Assembly: GCF_003072505.1 (NCBI RefSeq)
Contig: NZ_NTGB01000001.1
Coordinates: forward strand, 694,820 to 758,819
From: Polynucleobacter rarus
GTDB lineage: Bacteria; Pseudomonadota; Gammaproteobacteria; Burkholderiales; Burkholderiaceae
DNA: 64,000 nucleotides
Direction: 5' to 3'
A program made the position numbers and the translations under genes. Of this stretch, positions 10,541 through 21,589 are shown piece after piece; the first letter of the stretch is position 1, and every line of letters starts with the position of its first letter. A model generated the notes under the pieces. It saw only the letters and a list, made by a program, of their open reading frames with translations, made no database searches and was not told the DNA's origin.

Positions 10541-13500
10541 ATGCCCAAGCGTACCGACATAAAAAGTATTTTAATCATTGGTGCTGGCCCAATTATTATT
10601 GGTCAGGCTTGTGAGTTTGATTATTCAGGAGCTCAGGCCTGTAAGTCCCTTCGTTCGGAAGGGTACAAGGTTATTCTGGTGAATAGCAACCCAGCAACAA
10701 TCATGACCGATCCTGAGATGGCCGATGTGACTTACATTGAACCGATTACTTGGGAAATTGTTGAAAAAATTATTGCTAAAGAGCAACCTGATGCGATTTT
10801 GCCAACCATGGGTGGACAAACTGCTCTAAATTGCGCATTAGATCTGCACCGTCACGGTATCCTAGAGAAATATGGATGTGAACTGATTGGCGCATCCCCA
10901 GAGGCAATTGATAAAGCGGAAGATCGCCAAAAATTTAAACAAGCCATGACCAAAATTGGCTTGGGATCTGCAACATCAGATGTTGCGCATTCTTGGTTAG
11001 AAGCGCAGGAAGTGCAACAAAAAGTTGCCAAAATTACTGGTGGCAGTGGTTACCCGGTGATTATTCGTCCATCATTCACGATGGGTGGATCCGGCGGTGG
11101 TATTGCTTATAACCGTGAAGAATTTGAAGAGATTTGTAAGCGAGGTTTAGATCTATCACCGACCAATGAACTATTAATTGAAGAGTCTTTGCTCGGTTGG
11201 AAAGAGTATGAGATGGAAGTGGTGCGGGATAAGAATGATAACTGCATCATTGTTTGTTCCATTGAAAACCTTGATCCAATGGGTGTTCATACGGGTGATT
11301 CGATTACAGTTGCTCCAGCCCAGACTCTCACGGATCGTGAATATCAAATCATGAGAAACGCTTCCTTGGCTGTTTTACGTGAAATTGGTGTTGATACAGG
11401 TGGTTCCAATGTCCAGTTTGCTGTGAACCCAAAAGATGGTCGCATGATTGTGATTGAAATGAATCCCAGGGTTTCAAGATCCTCTGCTTTGGCATCAAAG
11501 GCCACTGGTTTTCCTATCGCTAAAATTGCAGCCAAACTGGCAGTTGGTTTTACGCTGGATGAGTTACAAAATGAAATTACTGGCGGAGCAACTCCAGCTT
11601 CTTTTGAGCCTTCGATTGATTATGTTGTTACCAAAGTGCCACGTTTTGCTTTTGAGAAATTTCGTGAAGCAGATAAACATCTAACGACGCAAATGAAATC
11701 AGTTGGTGAAGTGATGGCCATCGGCAGAACTTTCCAAGAGTCTTTCCAAAAAGCACTCAGAGGTTTAGAGGTCGGAGTGGATGGCTTAGATGAGGTAAGT
11801 GTTGATATTCATCAGATCATCGCAGAAATTAGATCGCCAGGACCGGATCGTATTTGGTATGTTGCTGACGCATTTAGACAAGGTCTTAGTATTGAAGAAG
11901 TTTTCAATTTCACCTCGATTGATCCTTGGTTCCTAAACCAAATTCATGAATTAGTTGGTCTAGAAGACTTGATTCGTAAAAAGCAATTGCAAGATTTGAC
12001 CGAGCAAGAGTTAAGATTGATAAAACAAAAAGGTTTTTCCGATCGAAGACTTGCAACCCTAATGCAATGCGATGCTACCTCGGTGAGGTTGCGTCGCCAT
12101 GAATTAGAGATTCGTCCCGTTTATAAGCGGGTTGACACTTGTGCCGCAGAATTTTCAACAAATACTGCTTATATGTACTCCACTTACGAGCAGCAAGGTG
12201 CAGAATGTGAATCACGCCCCACTGATCGTAAAAAGATTATGGTTTTAGGTGGTGGACCTAATCGAATTGGTCAAGGTATTGAATTCGACTATTGTTGTGT
12301 CCATGCGGCTTTAGCGATGCGTGACGATGGTTATGAAACCATTATGGTGAACTGTAATCCAGAGACCGTCTCCACTGACTACGATACCTCAGATCGCTTG
12401 TATTTTGAGTCTTTGACACTAGAAGATGTTTTAGAGATTGTTGCTCTTGAAAATCCATTAGGTGTGATTGTTCAATATGGCGGGCAAACGCCATTGAAGT
12501 TAGCCTTAGATTTAGAAGCGAATGGAGTACCTATTATTGGTACTTCTCCAGATATGATTGACGCTGCAGAAGATCGTGAAAGATTTCAAAAATTATTAAA
12601 TGATTTAAACCTTTTACAACCACCTAATAGAACTGCAAGAACAGAGTCTGAGGCCGTCCGTTTATCTGTGGAGATTGGGTATCCTTTAGTTGTGAGACCA
12701 TCTTACGTGCTCGGCGGTCGTGCGATGGAAATCGTCAATGATGTGCATGATTTAGAGAGATATATGCGGGAGGCCGTCAAGGTTTCACACGACTCACCAG
12801 TTCTACTGGATCGCTTCTTAGATGATGCCATTGAATGCGATGTTGATTGTATTTCTGATGGGCAAAGAGTATTTATTGGTGGTGTGATGGAACACATCGA
12901 ACTTGCAGGTGTTCATTCTGGTGACTCCGCCTGCTCTTTACCACCTTACACACTCTCTCAAGAAACAATCCAAGAGTTACGTCGTCAGACTACTGAAATG
13001 GCCAAAGGCCTGCATGTAGTCGGATTGATGAATGTGCAGTTTGCGATCCAACAAAATGATGGAAAAGATGTCGTGTATGTGTTGGAAGTAAATCCTAGAG
13101 CTTCTAGAACCGTACCTTTTGTTTCTAAAGCAACTGGCCTGCAATTAGCGAAGATTGCCGCACGTTGTATGGTTGGTCAATCACTTGATGAACAAGGGAT
13201 TGGGGCAGAGGTAATACCTGATTATTATTCAGTAAAAGAAGCGGTTTTTCCGTTTAATAAGTTTCCTGGAGTTGATCCAATTTTAGGGCCTGAAATGCGC
13301 TCTACAGGTGAAGTCATGGGAGTGGGTAAAACATTTGGAGAGGCTTTATTTAAATCCCAGATGGCAGCAAGTACTCTATTACCAGAGAGTGGCACTGTTT
13401 TATTATCTGTTAAAAATAGAGATAAAAAGCGAGCCGTTGAGGTTGCCATGATGCTCCATAAAATGGGCTATCCATTGGTGGCAACACGAGGAACTGCAAA

Positions 13501-13789
13501 AGCAATTGAAGCTGCTGGCGTTCCAGTTCGGACTGTGAACAAAGTAAAAGAAGGCAGACCCGATATTGTTGACATGATCAAAAACGGTGAGATTTCTTTG
13601 GTCTTTACTACTGTCGATGAAAATCGAAGTGAGATTGCTGATTCAAGATCCATCAGAACCACTTCACAAGCTAATAAGGTTACTTACTACACTACTATTA
13701 GTGCAGCGGCTGCGGTTGTGGAAGGTCTTGGCGCAATTAATGAATTAGAAGTTTATGATTTACAAACCTTACATAAGTCTTTGCATTAA
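10541..13789 (+). CDS. carB: Carbamoyl-phosphate synthase large subunit
   Basis: The 1,082-residue large subunit makes carbamoyl phosphate from bicarbonate, ammonia and two ATP. It has the expected duplicated architecture: two ATP-grasp halves beginning near [15 protein letters not shown] and [15 protein letters not shown], an oligomerisation region between them, and a C-terminal MGS-like allosteric domain (from about residue 940, [15 protein letters not shown]). Length is normal. It is the second gene of the carAB operon, and greA follows 30 bp downstream, so read-through is likely. Confidence 0.98.
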   Translation: MPKRTDIKSILIIGAGPIIIGQACEFDYSGAQACKSLRSEGYKVILVNSNPATIMTDPEMADVTYIEPITWEIVEKIIAKEQPDAILPTMGGQTALNCALDLHRHGILEKYGCELIGASPEAIDKAEDRQKFKQAMTKIGLGSATSDVAHSWLEAQEVQQKVAKITGGSGYPVIIRPSFTMGGSGGGIAYNREEFEEICKRGLDLSPTNELLIEESLLGWKEYEMEVVRDKNDNCIIVCSIENLDPMGVHTGDSITVAPAQTLTDREYQIMRNASLAVLREIGVDTGGSNVQFAVNPKDGRMIVIEMNPRVSRSSALASKATGFPIAKIAAKLAVGFTLDELQNEITGGATPASFEPSIDYVVTKVPRFAFEKFREADKHLTTQMKSVGEVMAIGRTFQESFQKALRGLEVGVDGLDEVSVDIHQIIAEIRSPGPDRIWYVADAFRQGLSIEEVFNFTSIDPWFLNQIHELVGLEDLIRKKQLQDLTEQELRLIKQKGFSDRRLATLMQCDATSVRLRRHELEIRPVYKRVDTCAAEFSTNTAYMYSTYEQQGAECESRPTDRKKIMVLGGGPNRIGQGIEFDYCCVHAALAMRDDGYETIMVNCNPETVSTDYDTSDRLYFESLTLEDVLEIVALENPLGVIVQYGGQTPLKLALDLEANGVPIIGTSPDMIDAAEDRERFQKLLNDLNLLQPPNRTARTESEAVRLSVEIGYPLVVRPSYVLGGRAMEIVNDVHDLERYMREAVKVSHDSPVLLDRFLDDAIECDVDCISDGQRVFIGGVMEHIELAGVHSGDSACSLPPYTLSQETIQELRRQTTEMAKGLHVVGLMNVQFAIQQNDGKDVVYVLEVNPRASRTVPFVSKATGLQLAKIAARCMVGQSLDEQGIGAEVIPDYYSVKEAVFPFNKFPGVDPILGPEMRSTGEVMGVGKTFGEALFKSQMAASTLLPESGTVLLSVKNRDKKRAVEVAMMLHKMGYPLVATRGTAKAIEAAGVPVRTVNKVKEGRPDIVDMIKNGEISLVFTTVDENRSEIADSRSIRTTSQANKVTYYTTISAAAAVVEGLGAINELEVYDLQTLHKSLH

Positions 13790-13819
13790 TAATTAATTTT
13801 AAGTTTATTTGGAACATAT

Positions 13820-14299
13820 TTGATGAATACAATACCTGTCACAGTAGTTGGTGCCGAACGCCTAAAAGATGAATTACATCGTTTAAAACACATTGAGCGT
13901 CCAGCAGTTGTGATTGCCATCTCAGAAGCAAGAGCCCAAGGGGACTTATCCGAAAATGCCGAATATGATGCTGCTAAAGAAAAGCAAGCATTTATCGAAG
14001 GTCGAATCCAAGAAATTGAAGGCAAGCTGTCTGCAGCACAAGTAATTGATCCTACGCTGATTGATGCTGATGGCAAAGTAGTATTTGGTGCCACGGTTGA
14101 ATTAGAAGACTTAGATACCAGTAAGAAAATGAGTTACCAAATTGTTGGTGATGACGAGGCTGATATCGAAGTAAATAAAATTTCAATTAGTTCACCGATC
14201 GCAAGAGCGCTCATTCGAAAAGAGTCTGGAGATGTAGTAAAAATTGCTACGCCCGGTGGTGAACGTGAAGTTGAGATTATTTCTGTTCAGTATATCTAA
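13820..14299 (+). CDS. greA: Transcription elongation factor GreA
   Basis: GreA rescues backtracked RNA polymerase by stimulating cleavage of the nascent RNA. The 159-residue protein has the N-terminal coiled coil with the acidic tip, shown by ARAQGDLSENAEYDAAKEKQ, and the C-terminal FKBP-like domain ending ISSPIARALIRKESGDVV. Length matches E. coli (158). The 5-residue N-terminal extension MMNTI uses the only plausible start. It lies between carB and a DUF4149 gene, a Burkholderiales order. Confidence 0.97.
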   Translation: MMNTIPVTVVGAERLKDELHRLKHIERPAVVIAISEARAQGDLSENAEYDAAKEKQAFIEGRIQEIEGKLSAAQVIDPTLIDADGKVVFGATVELEDLDTSKKMSYQIVGDDEADIEVNKISISSPIARALIRKESGDVVKIATPGGEREVEIISVQYI

Positions 14300-14319
14300 T
14301 TGATTTTGCCTAAAATAGC

Positions 14320-14799
14320 ATGACAAATACTTATACCAACTCTCAAAGAGTATTTGTTTGCTTTACTGGTATATGGGTCGGATTAATGATAGCGGTTGGT
14401 TTATTAGTCCCGATGACTATTTTTAGCTATTTGACAGATAAACAAGTTGCTGGAATGGTTGCTGGCCAGATTTTCAAAAATGCGGGTATTATCAGCATTA
14501 TTTTGGGGATGAGCTTGCTCTTATTTGCAAATACTTTAGTCCGTCGAGGGCTTGGGCAATTTAAACTCATCCGTTGGTATTTACTTGGAACCCTCATCCT
14601 AAGTATGATTGGCAATTTCATCATCCAGCCTTGGATGGTCGCTATCCGAGAAAACACACTTTCAGAGGGTTTTCCGGTTTTGCTTTCGAATAAAGCTCAA
14701 CTTTTCCAAACACTACACGGCGTTTCTAGTAGTATTTTTTTAGTTGAACTCGCATTACTCGGATTGGTGTTTTGGCGATCTACCAAGATACAACACTAG
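14320..14799 (+). CDS. DUF4149 family inner-membrane protein
   Basis: A 159-residue protein with four predicted membrane helices (about residues 12-35, 46-66, 82-103 and 130-152). Length, helix pattern and position between greA and yhbY fit the DUF4149 family, for which no function is established. The start is 20 bp after greA, so it is probably co-transcribed. It is convergent with yhbY. The gene is recognised from family pattern and context, not from catalytic motifs. Confidence 0.75.
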   Translation: MTNTYTNSQRVFVCFTGIWVGLMIAVGLLVPMTIFSYLTDKQVAGMVAGQIFKNAGIISIILGMSLLLFANTLVRRGLGQFKLIRWYLLGTLILSMIGNFIIQPWMVAIRENTLSEGFPVLLSNKAQLFQTLHGVSSSIFLVELALLGLVFWRSTKIQH

Positions 14800-14824
14800 C
14801 GATCAACTGCCGTACTTAAAAAAA

Positions 14825-15334
14825 TTAGCCTAAGCTTCTCTTTTTAATACTAGGTTGTCTAGCTTTGGCTCTTTTTAACTGACCACCAGCCGCCACTCTT
14901 TCATTTCCCAAAACGCGTGTCGCAACAGGTTTAGGTCTTTTTTGAGGGTTTCTTGTGTATTTCTTAACCATTACAGTGCGAGGTGCCCCAAAGCCTTCAT
15001 CGTTCCTTTTATGGTTGGATGATTTACTTTGTAGGTTTTTTAGTTCCTCATTTGTCAGCATTTGTTGACGATAAATCACTAATAACTTGCCAATATGTTG
15101 GACCTTTGCCGCATTTAATTGGTCACAGATTTGATCGTACATTGCCAATCTGGCTTCACGATCATCTCCAAGCACTCTAATTTTGATGAGTTGATGGGAA
15201 TTTAAGGCGTGGTCGGCTTCTTTAATCACCGCTGGCGTTAAGCCATCGGCGCCAATCATTACGGTGGGTGAAAGTGCATGCGCCTGAGCACGAAGGTCTG
15301 AACGAACGGAAGAATCAATTTCTAAAATAGTCAT
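14825..15334 (-). CDS. yhbY: YhbY-type CRM-domain ribosome assembly RNA-binding protein with long basic tail
   Basis: A CRM-domain RNA-binding protein associated with pre-50S ribosomal particles. The first ~95 residues form the domain, starting LRAQAHALSPTVMIGADGLT and containing the GDDREARL segment. E. coli YhbY is 97 residues; this protein has 169, the extra ~70 being strongly basic (many Lys/Arg), which probably adds nonspecific RNA contacts. It is divergent from rlmE, as yhbY is from rlmE-ftsH in enterics, and the shared short intergenic region holds both promoters. Confidence 0.9.
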   Translation of the reverse strand: MTILEIDSSVRSDLRAQAHALSPTVMIGADGLTPAVIKEADHALNSHQLIKIRVLGDDREARLAMYDQICDQLNAAKVQHIGKLLVIYRQQMLTNEELKNLQSKSSNHKRNDEGFGAPRTVMVKKYTRNPQKRPKPVATRVLGNERVAAGGQLKRAKARQPSIKKRSLG

Positions 15335-15391
15335 AGAGGTGTATTATCTCTCACTTGACCCAACACTTAAAGCCTTTTTTTAGTTTTTATC

Positions 15392-16072
15392 ATGTCGAAG
15401 AATAAATTTAACAAAGACTGGTTGCAAGACCACCTCAATGACCCTTATGTGAAAATGGCACAAAGAGAAGGTTATCGCGCACGTGCGGCCTTTAAATTGA
15501 AAGAAATTGATGAGCAAGATCATTTAATTAAAGCCGGTATGGTGATTGTTGACTTGGGAAGTGCTCCTGGTAGTTGGAGTCAATACGCAAGAAATCGATT
15601 AACTGAATTAGGTAAAAAAAATTCTGATATTGCGGATGGTAAACCAGACGGCACAGTAGTGGCGATTGATCTGTTACCAATGGAGCCGGTTGCTGATGTT
15701 TTATTTATTCAAGGTGATTTCCGGGAGGATAGTGTCTTTCAGCAGCTAGAACTAGCTCTGCCTGGAGGTGCTCAAGTCGATGTTCGTAGGGTAAATCTAG
15801 TGTTGTCTGATATGGCTCCCAACCTATCAGGAGTTGCTGTTGCTGATGCGGCCAGAATGGGCCATTTAGCTGAATTAGCCCTAGAGTTTTCTCAAAAACA
15901 TTTAACTCCAGAGGGTTCTTTATTGATTAAATGTTTCCATGGAAGTGGTTATAGTCAAATCGTTGAGTCATTTAAAAAAGTCTTTAAAGTAGTTGCCCCT
16001 CGAAAACCAAAGGCATCTAGAGATCGATCGGCAGAAACCTTTCTGTTAGGAAGGTTTTTAAAGTCCTTATAA
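15392..16072 (+). CDS. rlmE: 23S rRNA 2'-O-ribose U2552 methyltransferase
   Basis: RlmE (FtsJ/RrmJ) methylates the 2'-OH of U2552 in the A-loop of 23S rRNA late in 50S assembly. The 226-residue protein shows the Rossmann SAM motif [13 protein letters not shown] and the K-D-K-E tetrad: the Lys in the [13 protein letters not shown] region, the Asp in VLSDMAPN, the Lys in LIKCFHGSG and the Glu in the final SAETFLLGR. Length is close to E. coli (209), with a small insertion after the SAM motif. ftsH follows, as in many Proteobacteria. Confidence 0.97.
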   Translation: MSKNKFNKDWLQDHLNDPYVKMAQREGYRARAAFKLKEIDEQDHLIKAGMVIVDLGSAPGSWSQYARNRLTELGKKNSDIADGKPDGTVVAIDLLPMEPVADVLFIQGDFREDSVFQQLELALPGGAQVDVRRVNLVLSDMAPNLSGVAVADAARMGHLAELALEFSQKHLTPEGSLLIKCFHGSGYSQIVESFKKVFKVVAPRKPKASRDRSAETFLLGRFLKSL

Positions 16073-16218
16073 ACTATTTACTAAGTAACTGAAATTATTG
16101 ACCTATAGAGAAAAAAAGGCAAAAATAGTAAAATAAATAGTTGTTCAGCACTTGAAAATGAAGGATAGTAGAATTACTTATAAGGTTAGAAACCTTACTT
16201 TTATCCATTGGAGTTATT

Positions 16219-18114
16219 TTGAATAATCAAATGATGCAAAAAGTCGGCATTTGGCTGATTGTTGCTTTAGTCGTATTTACATTCTTTAAACAGTTTGACA
16301 AACCTCGCGCGCAGGATCAGTTGACCTACTCGCAGTTTATGGAAGACGCTAAAGTTGGCAAAATCAAGCGTGTAGACGTGCAAGGGCGAACTTTACAAGT
16401 TACTGGTTCAGACGGTAACAAATACAATATTATTTCTCCAGGCGATATCTGGATGGTTGGCGACTTAATGAAGTTTGGTGTGCAGGTTACTGGTAAAGCT
16501 GAGGACGAGCCGAGTGTTTTTGTGTCTGCCTTGTATTACTTGGGGCCTACATTACTCATTATTGGTTTCTGGTTCTTTATGATGCGTCAAATGCAAGGTG
16601 GCGGTAAGGGTGGAGCATTCTCATTTGGTAAATCAAAAGCACGTTTAATTGATGAAAACAGTAATCCTGTAAATTTCACTGACGTCGCTGGCTGTGATGA
16701 AGCGAAAGGTGAAGTAGCAGAGTTAGTTGACTTCTTAAAGGACCCTTCAAAGTTTCAAAAACTAGGTGGTCGGATTCCACGTGGCGTTTTATTGGTAGGT
16801 CCTCCTGGAACTGGTAAGACCCTCTTAGCACGCGCTATTGCTGGTGAGGCAAAAGTACCTTTTTTTGCTATTTCTGGTTCTGACTTTGTGGAAATGTTTG
16901 TAGGTGTCGGTGCTGCAAGAGTACGTGACATGTTTGAAAATGCCAAAAAACAAGCGCCTTGCATCATTTTTATTGATGAGATTGATGCTGTTGGTCGTCA
17001 TCGTGGTGCCGGTACAGGTGGCGGTAATGATGAACGTGAACAAACATTGAACCAAATGTTAGTTGAGATGGATGGCTTTGAAGCGAATAGCGGTGTGATC
17101 GTTATTGCTGCTACCAATAGGTCTGATGTATTAGACAAGGCCTTACTCAGACCGGGACGTTTTGATCGTCAAGTTTATGTTGGTTTGCCTGATATTCGTG
17201 GTCGTGAGCAAATTTTAAAAGTCCATATGCGCAAAGTTCCAATTGACGCTGATGTTGATGCAGCAGTCTTGGCGCGTGGTACTCCTGGTTTTTCAGGTGC
17301 TGATCTTGCCAACCTCGTGAATGAAGCAGCATTGTTTGCTGCTAGAAGAAACAAGCGTTCTGTAGAAATGTCTGACTTCGAAGATGCTAAAGACAAAATT
17401 TACATGGGACCTGAGCGTAAATCTGCTGTGATGAGGGAAGATGAGCGTCGTAATACGGCTTATCATGAGTCCGGACATGCGGTAGTTGCAAAGTTGTTGC
17501 CAAAGGCAGACCCAGTTCACAAGGTTACGATCATGCCACGTGGTATGGCGCTAGGTGTGACATGGCAATTACCTGAGTTTGATCGCGTAAATTTATATAA
17601 AGATCGTATGCTAGAAGATTTAGCGATTTTATTTGGTGGTCGTGCAGCAGAAGAAGTATTCCTGAACTCCATGAGTACTGGCGCATCCAATGATTTTGAG
17701 AGAGCAACAAAATTAGCCCGAGATATGGTGACTCGTTACGGTATGAGTGAATCCTTGGGAACCATGGTTTATGTTGATACAGAGTCTGATAGTGTGTTTG
17801 GTCGAATGAATTCAAAAACCGTTTCAGAAGTCACTCAACAAAAAGTGGATGCTGAAATCCGTTCATTATTAGATCAGCAGTACGCTCTAGCTAAGAGCCT
17901 CTTGGAAAATAATCGAGATAAAGTTGATGCAATGGTTGTGGCATTACTTGAGTGGGAAACAATCGACGCTGATCAAGTTAACGACATCATGGCTGGTAAT
18001 ACTCCTCGTCCACCAAAACCAAGTGAAGACGCTAAAAGTACGACTGGTTCAACGAATGGTGACGGTGGTAACTCGCCAAATACTGCTAAGGGTAGTTCAC
18101 CTGCAACGATTTAA
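16219..18114 (+). CDS. ftsH: ATP-dependent zinc metalloprotease FtsH
   Basis: A membrane-anchored AAA+ protease that degrades unneeded membrane proteins and regulators such as LpxC. The 631-residue protein has two N-terminal membrane helices (about 9-24 and 99-120) flanking a periplasmic domain, a Walker A GPPGTGKT at residues 194-201, Walker B IIFIDEID, and the zinc motif HESGH at 416-420. Translation starts at a TTG (16219) a few bases after a GGAG. The tail is Ser/Thr/Pro/Asn-rich. A perfect intrinsic terminator lies just downstream inside the next gene. Confidence 0.98.
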   Translation: MNNQMMQKVGIWLIVALVVFTFFKQFDKPRAQDQLTYSQFMEDAKVGKIKRVDVQGRTLQVTGSDGNKYNIISPGDIWMVGDLMKFGVQVTGKAEDEPSVFVSALYYLGPTLLIIGFWFFMMRQMQGGGKGGAFSFGKSKARLIDENSNPVNFTDVAGCDEAKGEVAELVDFLKDPSKFQKLGGRIPRGVLLVGPPGTGKTLLARAIAGEAKVPFFAISGSDFVEMFVGVGAARVRDMFENAKKQAPCIIFIDEIDAVGRHRGAGTGGGNDEREQTLNQMLVEMDGFEANSGVIVIAATNRSDVLDKALLRPGRFDRQVYVGLPDIRGREQILKVHMRKVPIDADVDAAVLARGTPGFSGADLANLVNEAALFAARRNKRSVEMSDFEDAKDKIYMGPERKSAVMREDERRNTAYHESGHAVVAKLLPKADPVHKVTIMPRGMALGVTWQLPEFDRVNLYKDRMLEDLAILFGGRAAEEVFLNSMSTGASNDFERATKLARDMVTRYGMSESLGTMVYVDTESDSVFGRMNSKTVSEVTQQKVDAEIRSLLDQQYALAKSLLENNRDKVDAMVVALLEWETIDADQVNDIMAGNTPRPPKPSEDAKSTTGSTNGDGGNSPNTAKGSSPATI

Positions 18115-18125
18115 GCTAGTACCGT

Positions 18126-19013
18126 ATGGAATTGAGTAATCAAAAGCCCGCAACGTGGCGTTGCGGGCGTTTTCTTTTTAACTGGTCACCAGGTGATGAC
18201 CTCTGCGCTAGTCCTGCATTGCCGATTGTGATGGGCATTTTAAATGTGACGCCAGATTCATTTTCGGATGGTGGCAGATACTTTAGTAAAAATAAAGCCC
18301 TTGACCACGCTTTCCAAATGATTGAAGATGGCGCAAGGATTCTTGATATTGGTGGAGAATCTTCCAAGCCAGGCGCTGAAACAGTTTCCGATTCTGAGGA
18401 ACAAGACCGGGTGATGCCCATCATTGAGGCGCTCAAAGACGCTAAAGTCGCTTTGTCATTGGATTCATATAAAACCTCAACAATGTCCCTAGCAGCTAAA
18501 GCGGGAATTGATATTTTGAATGATATTTCAGGTTTTTCAAGCCCAGGCAACCAACAAGTTGCGGTCGATTATCCTGCCATAGGCTTATGCGTAATGCATA
18601 TGCAAAATGACCCTAAAACCATGCAAATCCGTCCAAGCTACGAAGATGTCATCCAAGAAGTGAATGATTTTTTTTTTCAACGGATTAAAATTTTAGAGTC
18701 ATTGGGAGTTTGTCTTGATCGAATTTGTCTAGATCCAGGCATTGGTTTTGGTAAAACCCCAGTACATAATTTACATCTCCTGAATCAACTAAGTTCCTTT
18801 GATCATTTTGGGATGCCTACCCTTATTGGTATTTCCAGAAAAAGTACCTTAGGAAAAATCATAGGATCTGATACGGAAGATAGAACTGTTGCAAGTATTG
18901 CTGCCATGCTATTTAGTATTTCGCGAGGGGCGAATATACTGCGAGTTCATGATGTGAAAGAAAGCGTACAGGCTATTAAGGTGTGGACCTCATTGAGTAA
19001 TGAGATCATTTAA
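18126..19013 (+). CDS. folP: Dihydropteroate synthase
   Basis: FolP condenses p-aminobenzoate with the pterin pyrophosphate in folate synthesis and is the sulfonamide target. The 295-residue frame has [27 protein letters not shown], the DPGIGFGKT loop and the C-terminal RVHDVKE. The N-terminal CGRF stretch resembles other betaproteobacterial FolP proteins, which supports the ATG at 18126 even though the intrinsic terminator lies inside it. If translation instead began at the ATG of MGILN (18231), most of the first strand would be lost. The 3' end runs to within 20 bp of the glmM start. Confidence 0.93.
   Translation: MELSNQKPATWRCGRFLFNWSPGDDLCASPALPIVMGILNVTPDSFSDGGRYFSKNKALDHAFQMIEDGARILDIGGESSKPGAETVSDSEEQDRVMPIIEALKDAKVALSLDSYKTSTMSLAAKAGIDILNDISGFSSPGNQQVAVDYPAIGLCVMHMQNDPKTMQIRPSYEDVIQEVNDFFFQRIKILESLGVCLDRICLDPGIGFGKTPVHNLHLLNQLSSFDHFGMPTLIGISRKSTLGKIIGSDTEDRTVASIAAMLFSISRGANILRVHDVKESVQAIKVWTSLSNEII
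18146..18179 (+). terminator. Intrinsic terminator overlapping the first codons of folP
   Basis: A perfect 10-bp GC-rich stem (GCCCGCAACG and its complement CGTTGCGGGC at 18159-18168) with a TGG triloop is followed directly by GTTTTCTTTTT. This is a textbook rho-independent terminator, 32 bp after the ftsH stop codon. It lies downstream of the folP ATG at 18126 and is read in frame as part of the folP N-terminus, so it could end ftsH transcripts and also attenuate folP. Confidence 0.85.
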
Positions 19014-19032
19014 CAGAAAGAAGATAAAAATA

Positions 19033-20370
19033 ATGAAGAAAAAATACTTTGGCACTGATGGTATCCGCGGTGAAGTGGGTAAGTCTCCAATCAGCCCTGA
19101 TTTTGTAATGCAACTAGGTTACGCTGCTGGCCGTGTTTTTTCAAAATACTGGGATGGTCATGGTCGTCAAACAGTATTAATTGGCAAAGATACAAGAATA
19201 TCTGGCTATATGTTGGAATCAGCTTTAGAAGCTGGTTTTTGTGCTGCTGGTGTGGATGTGGTCTTATGTGGTCCGATACCGACCCCCGGTATTGCCTATT
19301 TAACTAGAACGCTCAGATTATCTGCCGGCGTGGTTATATCAGCTTCACATAATCCTTATCAAGATAACGGGATTAAGTTCTTTACCTCCTTCGGGGATAA
19401 ATTACCAGATTCGATCGAATATGAAATTGAACAAGCAATTAGTGAGCCTCTTATTTGTTGTTCTTCTGATCAACTTGGTAAAGTAAGGCGCTTAGACGAT
19501 GCTGCAGGAAGATATATCGAGTTTTGTAAGAGTACATTTCCAAATGACTCTGATTTGTTTAATTTGAAACTGGTTGTGGATACGGCCAATGGGGCTGCTT
19601 ATCATATTGCTAGGCACGTGTTTCATGAGCTAGGTGCTGAAGTGATACCGATTGGTAACCAGCCAAATGGCATGAATATTAATGATGGCTTTGGAGCGAC
19701 TTCGCCTCAAGCTTGTATTGATAAAGTTTTAGAAACGAAAGCTGATTTCGGGATTGCCCTTGACGGGGATGCGGATCGATTGCAACTGATAGATAAAAAT
19801 GGCAATTTGTTCAACGGTGATCAACTACTTTATTTGGTGGTGAAAGATCGCTTAGAGACGGGCAATAAAGTTCCTGGCGTAGTAGGTACCTTAATGACTA
19901 ATTTAGCTATTGAAAATGCTATTAAGGCCCTAGGCGTGCCATTTGAGCGAGCTAATGTCGGTGATCGATATGTTTTGGAAAAACTAAAAAATAACGGATG
20001 GCAAATTGGTGGAGAAGGATCTGGCCATTTATTGTTTTTAGATAAGCATAGTACGGGTGATGGCATCGTAGCCGCACTTCAGGTCTTATCTGCAATTTAT
20101 AGAACGAAAGGGGTGATTCTTGAGCGATTGGCTGAAGTTCCACTATATCCACAAATTTTGATAAACGTCAAATTTAAAAAAGGCTATGACTTTAAGCTAG
20201 ATGAAAATTTATCTAAAGTGGTGCAAAAATCTGAAAGTGAGCTTTTAGGTATCGGTCGTGTTTTACTCAGAGCCTCTGGAACCGAGCCTGTTTTACGGGT
20301 AATGGTAGAAGCAAATGATAAAAGTATTGCTGAAAAATACGCGCAATTAATCGCAAAATGTATTCCTTGA
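19033..20370 (+). CDS. glmM: Phosphoglucosamine mutase
   Basis: GlmM converts glucosamine-6-phosphate to glucosamine-1-phosphate for peptidoglycan and LPS precursors. I place the start at ATG 19033, which has an AGAAAGAAG ribosome site 9 bp upstream and gives 445 residues, exactly the E. coli length; an upstream ATG at 19000 inside folP would add 11 unlikely residues. [11 protein letters not shown] opens the protein, the phospho-serine is S105 in [12 protein letters not shown], the metal loop is DGDADR, and the C-terminal phosphate-binding loop is [11 protein letters not shown]. The order folP-glmM is conserved. Confidence 0.97.
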   Translation: MKKKYFGTDGIRGEVGKSPISPDFVMQLGYAAGRVFSKYWDGHGRQTVLIGKDTRISGYMLESALEAGFCAAGVDVVLCGPIPTPGIAYLTRTLRLSAGVVISASHNPYQDNGIKFFTSFGDKLPDSIEYEIEQAISEPLICCSSDQLGKVRRLDDAAGRYIEFCKSTFPNDSDLFNLKLVVDTANGAAYHIARHVFHELGAEVIPIGNQPNGMNINDGFGATSPQACIDKVLETKADFGIALDGDADRLQLIDKNGNLFNGDQLLYLVVKDRLETGNKVPGVVGTLMTNLAIENAIKALGVPFERANVGDRYVLEKLKNNGWQIGGEGSGHLLFLDKHSTGDGIVAALQVLSAIYRTKGVILERLAEVPLYPQILINVKFKKGYDFKLDENLSKVVQKSESELLGIGRVLLRASGTEPVLRVMVEANDKSIAEKYAQLIAKCIP

Positions 20371-20427
20371 TTTTTTTAAGTAATTGTTTTATAAAGAATT
20401 TAATTTAATATATGACATATTAAATTG

Positions 20428-20449
20428 TTGTCATATTTCCCTCATATTC
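20428..20449 (+). promoter_or_regulatory. Pho box (PhoB binding site) upstream of pstS
   Basis: Two 11-bp direct half-sites, TTGTCATATTT and CCCTCATATTC, match the PhoB pattern of a CTGTCAT-type heptamer followed by an AT-rich spacer. The site ends about 50 bp before the pstS start, which leaves room for a -10 element around 20455-20475. Position upstream of the first gene of a pst-pho operon makes autoregulation by PhoB very likely. Confidence 0.75.
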
Positions 20450-20498
20450 ATCATTTAAAGTATCACTATTGTTTGTCAAATTAAACCGTGAGGAAAGT

Positions 20499-21518
20499 AT
20501 GTTCAAGAAAATCACCAATACATTGCTAATTGGATCACTATTAGCCGTTTCAAGCCAAATATTTGCTACAGATATCACCGGTGCAGGTTCTTCCTTTGTT
20601 GCTCCAGTGATGAGTAAATGGGCAGAAGAGTACAAAAAACAAACTGGTAACAATGTAAACTATGCCTCTATCGGCTCTTCAGGTGGTATCAAGCAAATTC
20701 GTGAAAAGACTGTAGACTTTGGCGCAAGCGATGCTCCACTAAAAGGCGAAGATTTAGAAAAAAGTGGTATGGTTCAATTCCCAGTAATTATGGGTGGAGT
20801 AGTTCCAGTAGCTAATTTAGCAGGGTTTAAGCCAGGCCAATTGAAGTTGGATGGTGAAACAATGGCCTTAATTTTCGCTGGTGATATTTCAAATTGGAAT
20901 GACGCAAAGCTAGCCGCCCTGAATCCTGGAGTAAAGCTACCTGACCAAGCAATTACCGTTGTAACACGTTCAGATGGATCAGGAACAACTGCTGTTTTCA
21001 CAGACTACTTATCAAAAGCCAACAAAATGTGGGCTGAGAAAGTGGGTTCTGGTGCAACCGTTAAATGGCCTGCAACTTCTACAGTAGGCGGTAAGGGAAA
21101 TGAAGGCGTTTCCGCAAACGTAACTAGAGTTAAGGGTTCTATTGGATATGTTGAATATGCTTATGCAAAAATTAACAACATGACATTTCTTCAATTGAAG
21201 AATTTAGATGGTAAGTTTGTAAGTCCCTCACTGGATACATTCAAGGCTGCTGCTGCAGGTGCTAACTGGTCTTCAACACCTGGCATGGGTATTTCTTTGA
21301 CACAGCAACCTGGTGCGAATTCTTGGCCTATTACTGGATCGACATTCATAATAATGTACAAAAATCCTGCCAATGCGGAAAAATCAGCCGAGACAATTAA
21401 GTTCCTAACATGGGCTTATAAGTCTGGTGATCCAATGGCTGCTGCAATTGACTATGTACCATTACCTGATCCAGTAGTTGATTACATTGCTAAAAACGTT
21501 TGGTCTCAAATCAAGTAA
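20499..21518 (+). CDS. pstS: Phosphate ABC transporter substrate-binding protein
   Basis: The periplasmic high-affinity phosphate receptor of the Pst transporter. The start is ATG 20499, right after the strong ribosome site GAGGAAAG, giving 339 residues; an upstream in-frame start at 20469 has no ribosome site. A Sec signal peptide ends at SQIFA near residue 23. The mature protein begins TDITGAGSSFVAP, and SSGGIKQI, FGASDAPL and the SDGSGTTAVF loop form the phosphate site. It is preceded by a Pho box and followed by a hairpin that probably limits read-through to pstC. Confidence 0.97.
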   Translation: MFKKITNTLLIGSLLAVSSQIFATDITGAGSSFVAPVMSKWAEEYKKQTGNNVNYASIGSSGGIKQIREKTVDFGASDAPLKGEDLEKSGMVQFPVIMGGVVPVANLAGFKPGQLKLDGETMALIFAGDISNWNDAKLAALNPGVKLPDQAITVVTRSDGSGTTAVFTDYLSKANKMWAEKVGSGATVKWPATSTVGGKGNEGVSANVTRVKGSIGYVEYAYAKINNMTFLQLKNLDGKFVSPSLDTFKAAAAGANWSSTPGMGISLTQQPGANSWPITGSTFIIMYKNPANAEKSAETIKFLTWAYKSGDPMAAAIDYVPLPDPVVDYIAKNVWSQIK

Positions 21519-21527
21519 TTTCAACAA

Positions 21528-21557
21528 ACACCTCAATTTCGGTTGAGGTGTTTCTTT
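21528..21557 (+). terminator. Attenuator hairpin between pstS and pstC
   Basis: A 9-bp stem (ACACCTCAA with TTGAGGTGT at 21543-21551) closes a TTTCGG loop and is followed by a short T-rich run. It sits 10 bp after the pstS stop. Partial termination here would explain the usual excess of the binding protein over the membrane subunits. The stem is AT-containing and the T tract short, consistent with leaky termination. Confidence 0.7.
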
Positions 21558-21589
21558 CAATTTATTGTTGAATCAATTTTGAGTTTTTT

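Noticed and set aside
20469..20498. Upstream start for pstS
   Set aside because: It lies within the promoter region without a ribosome site and would disrupt the signal peptide.
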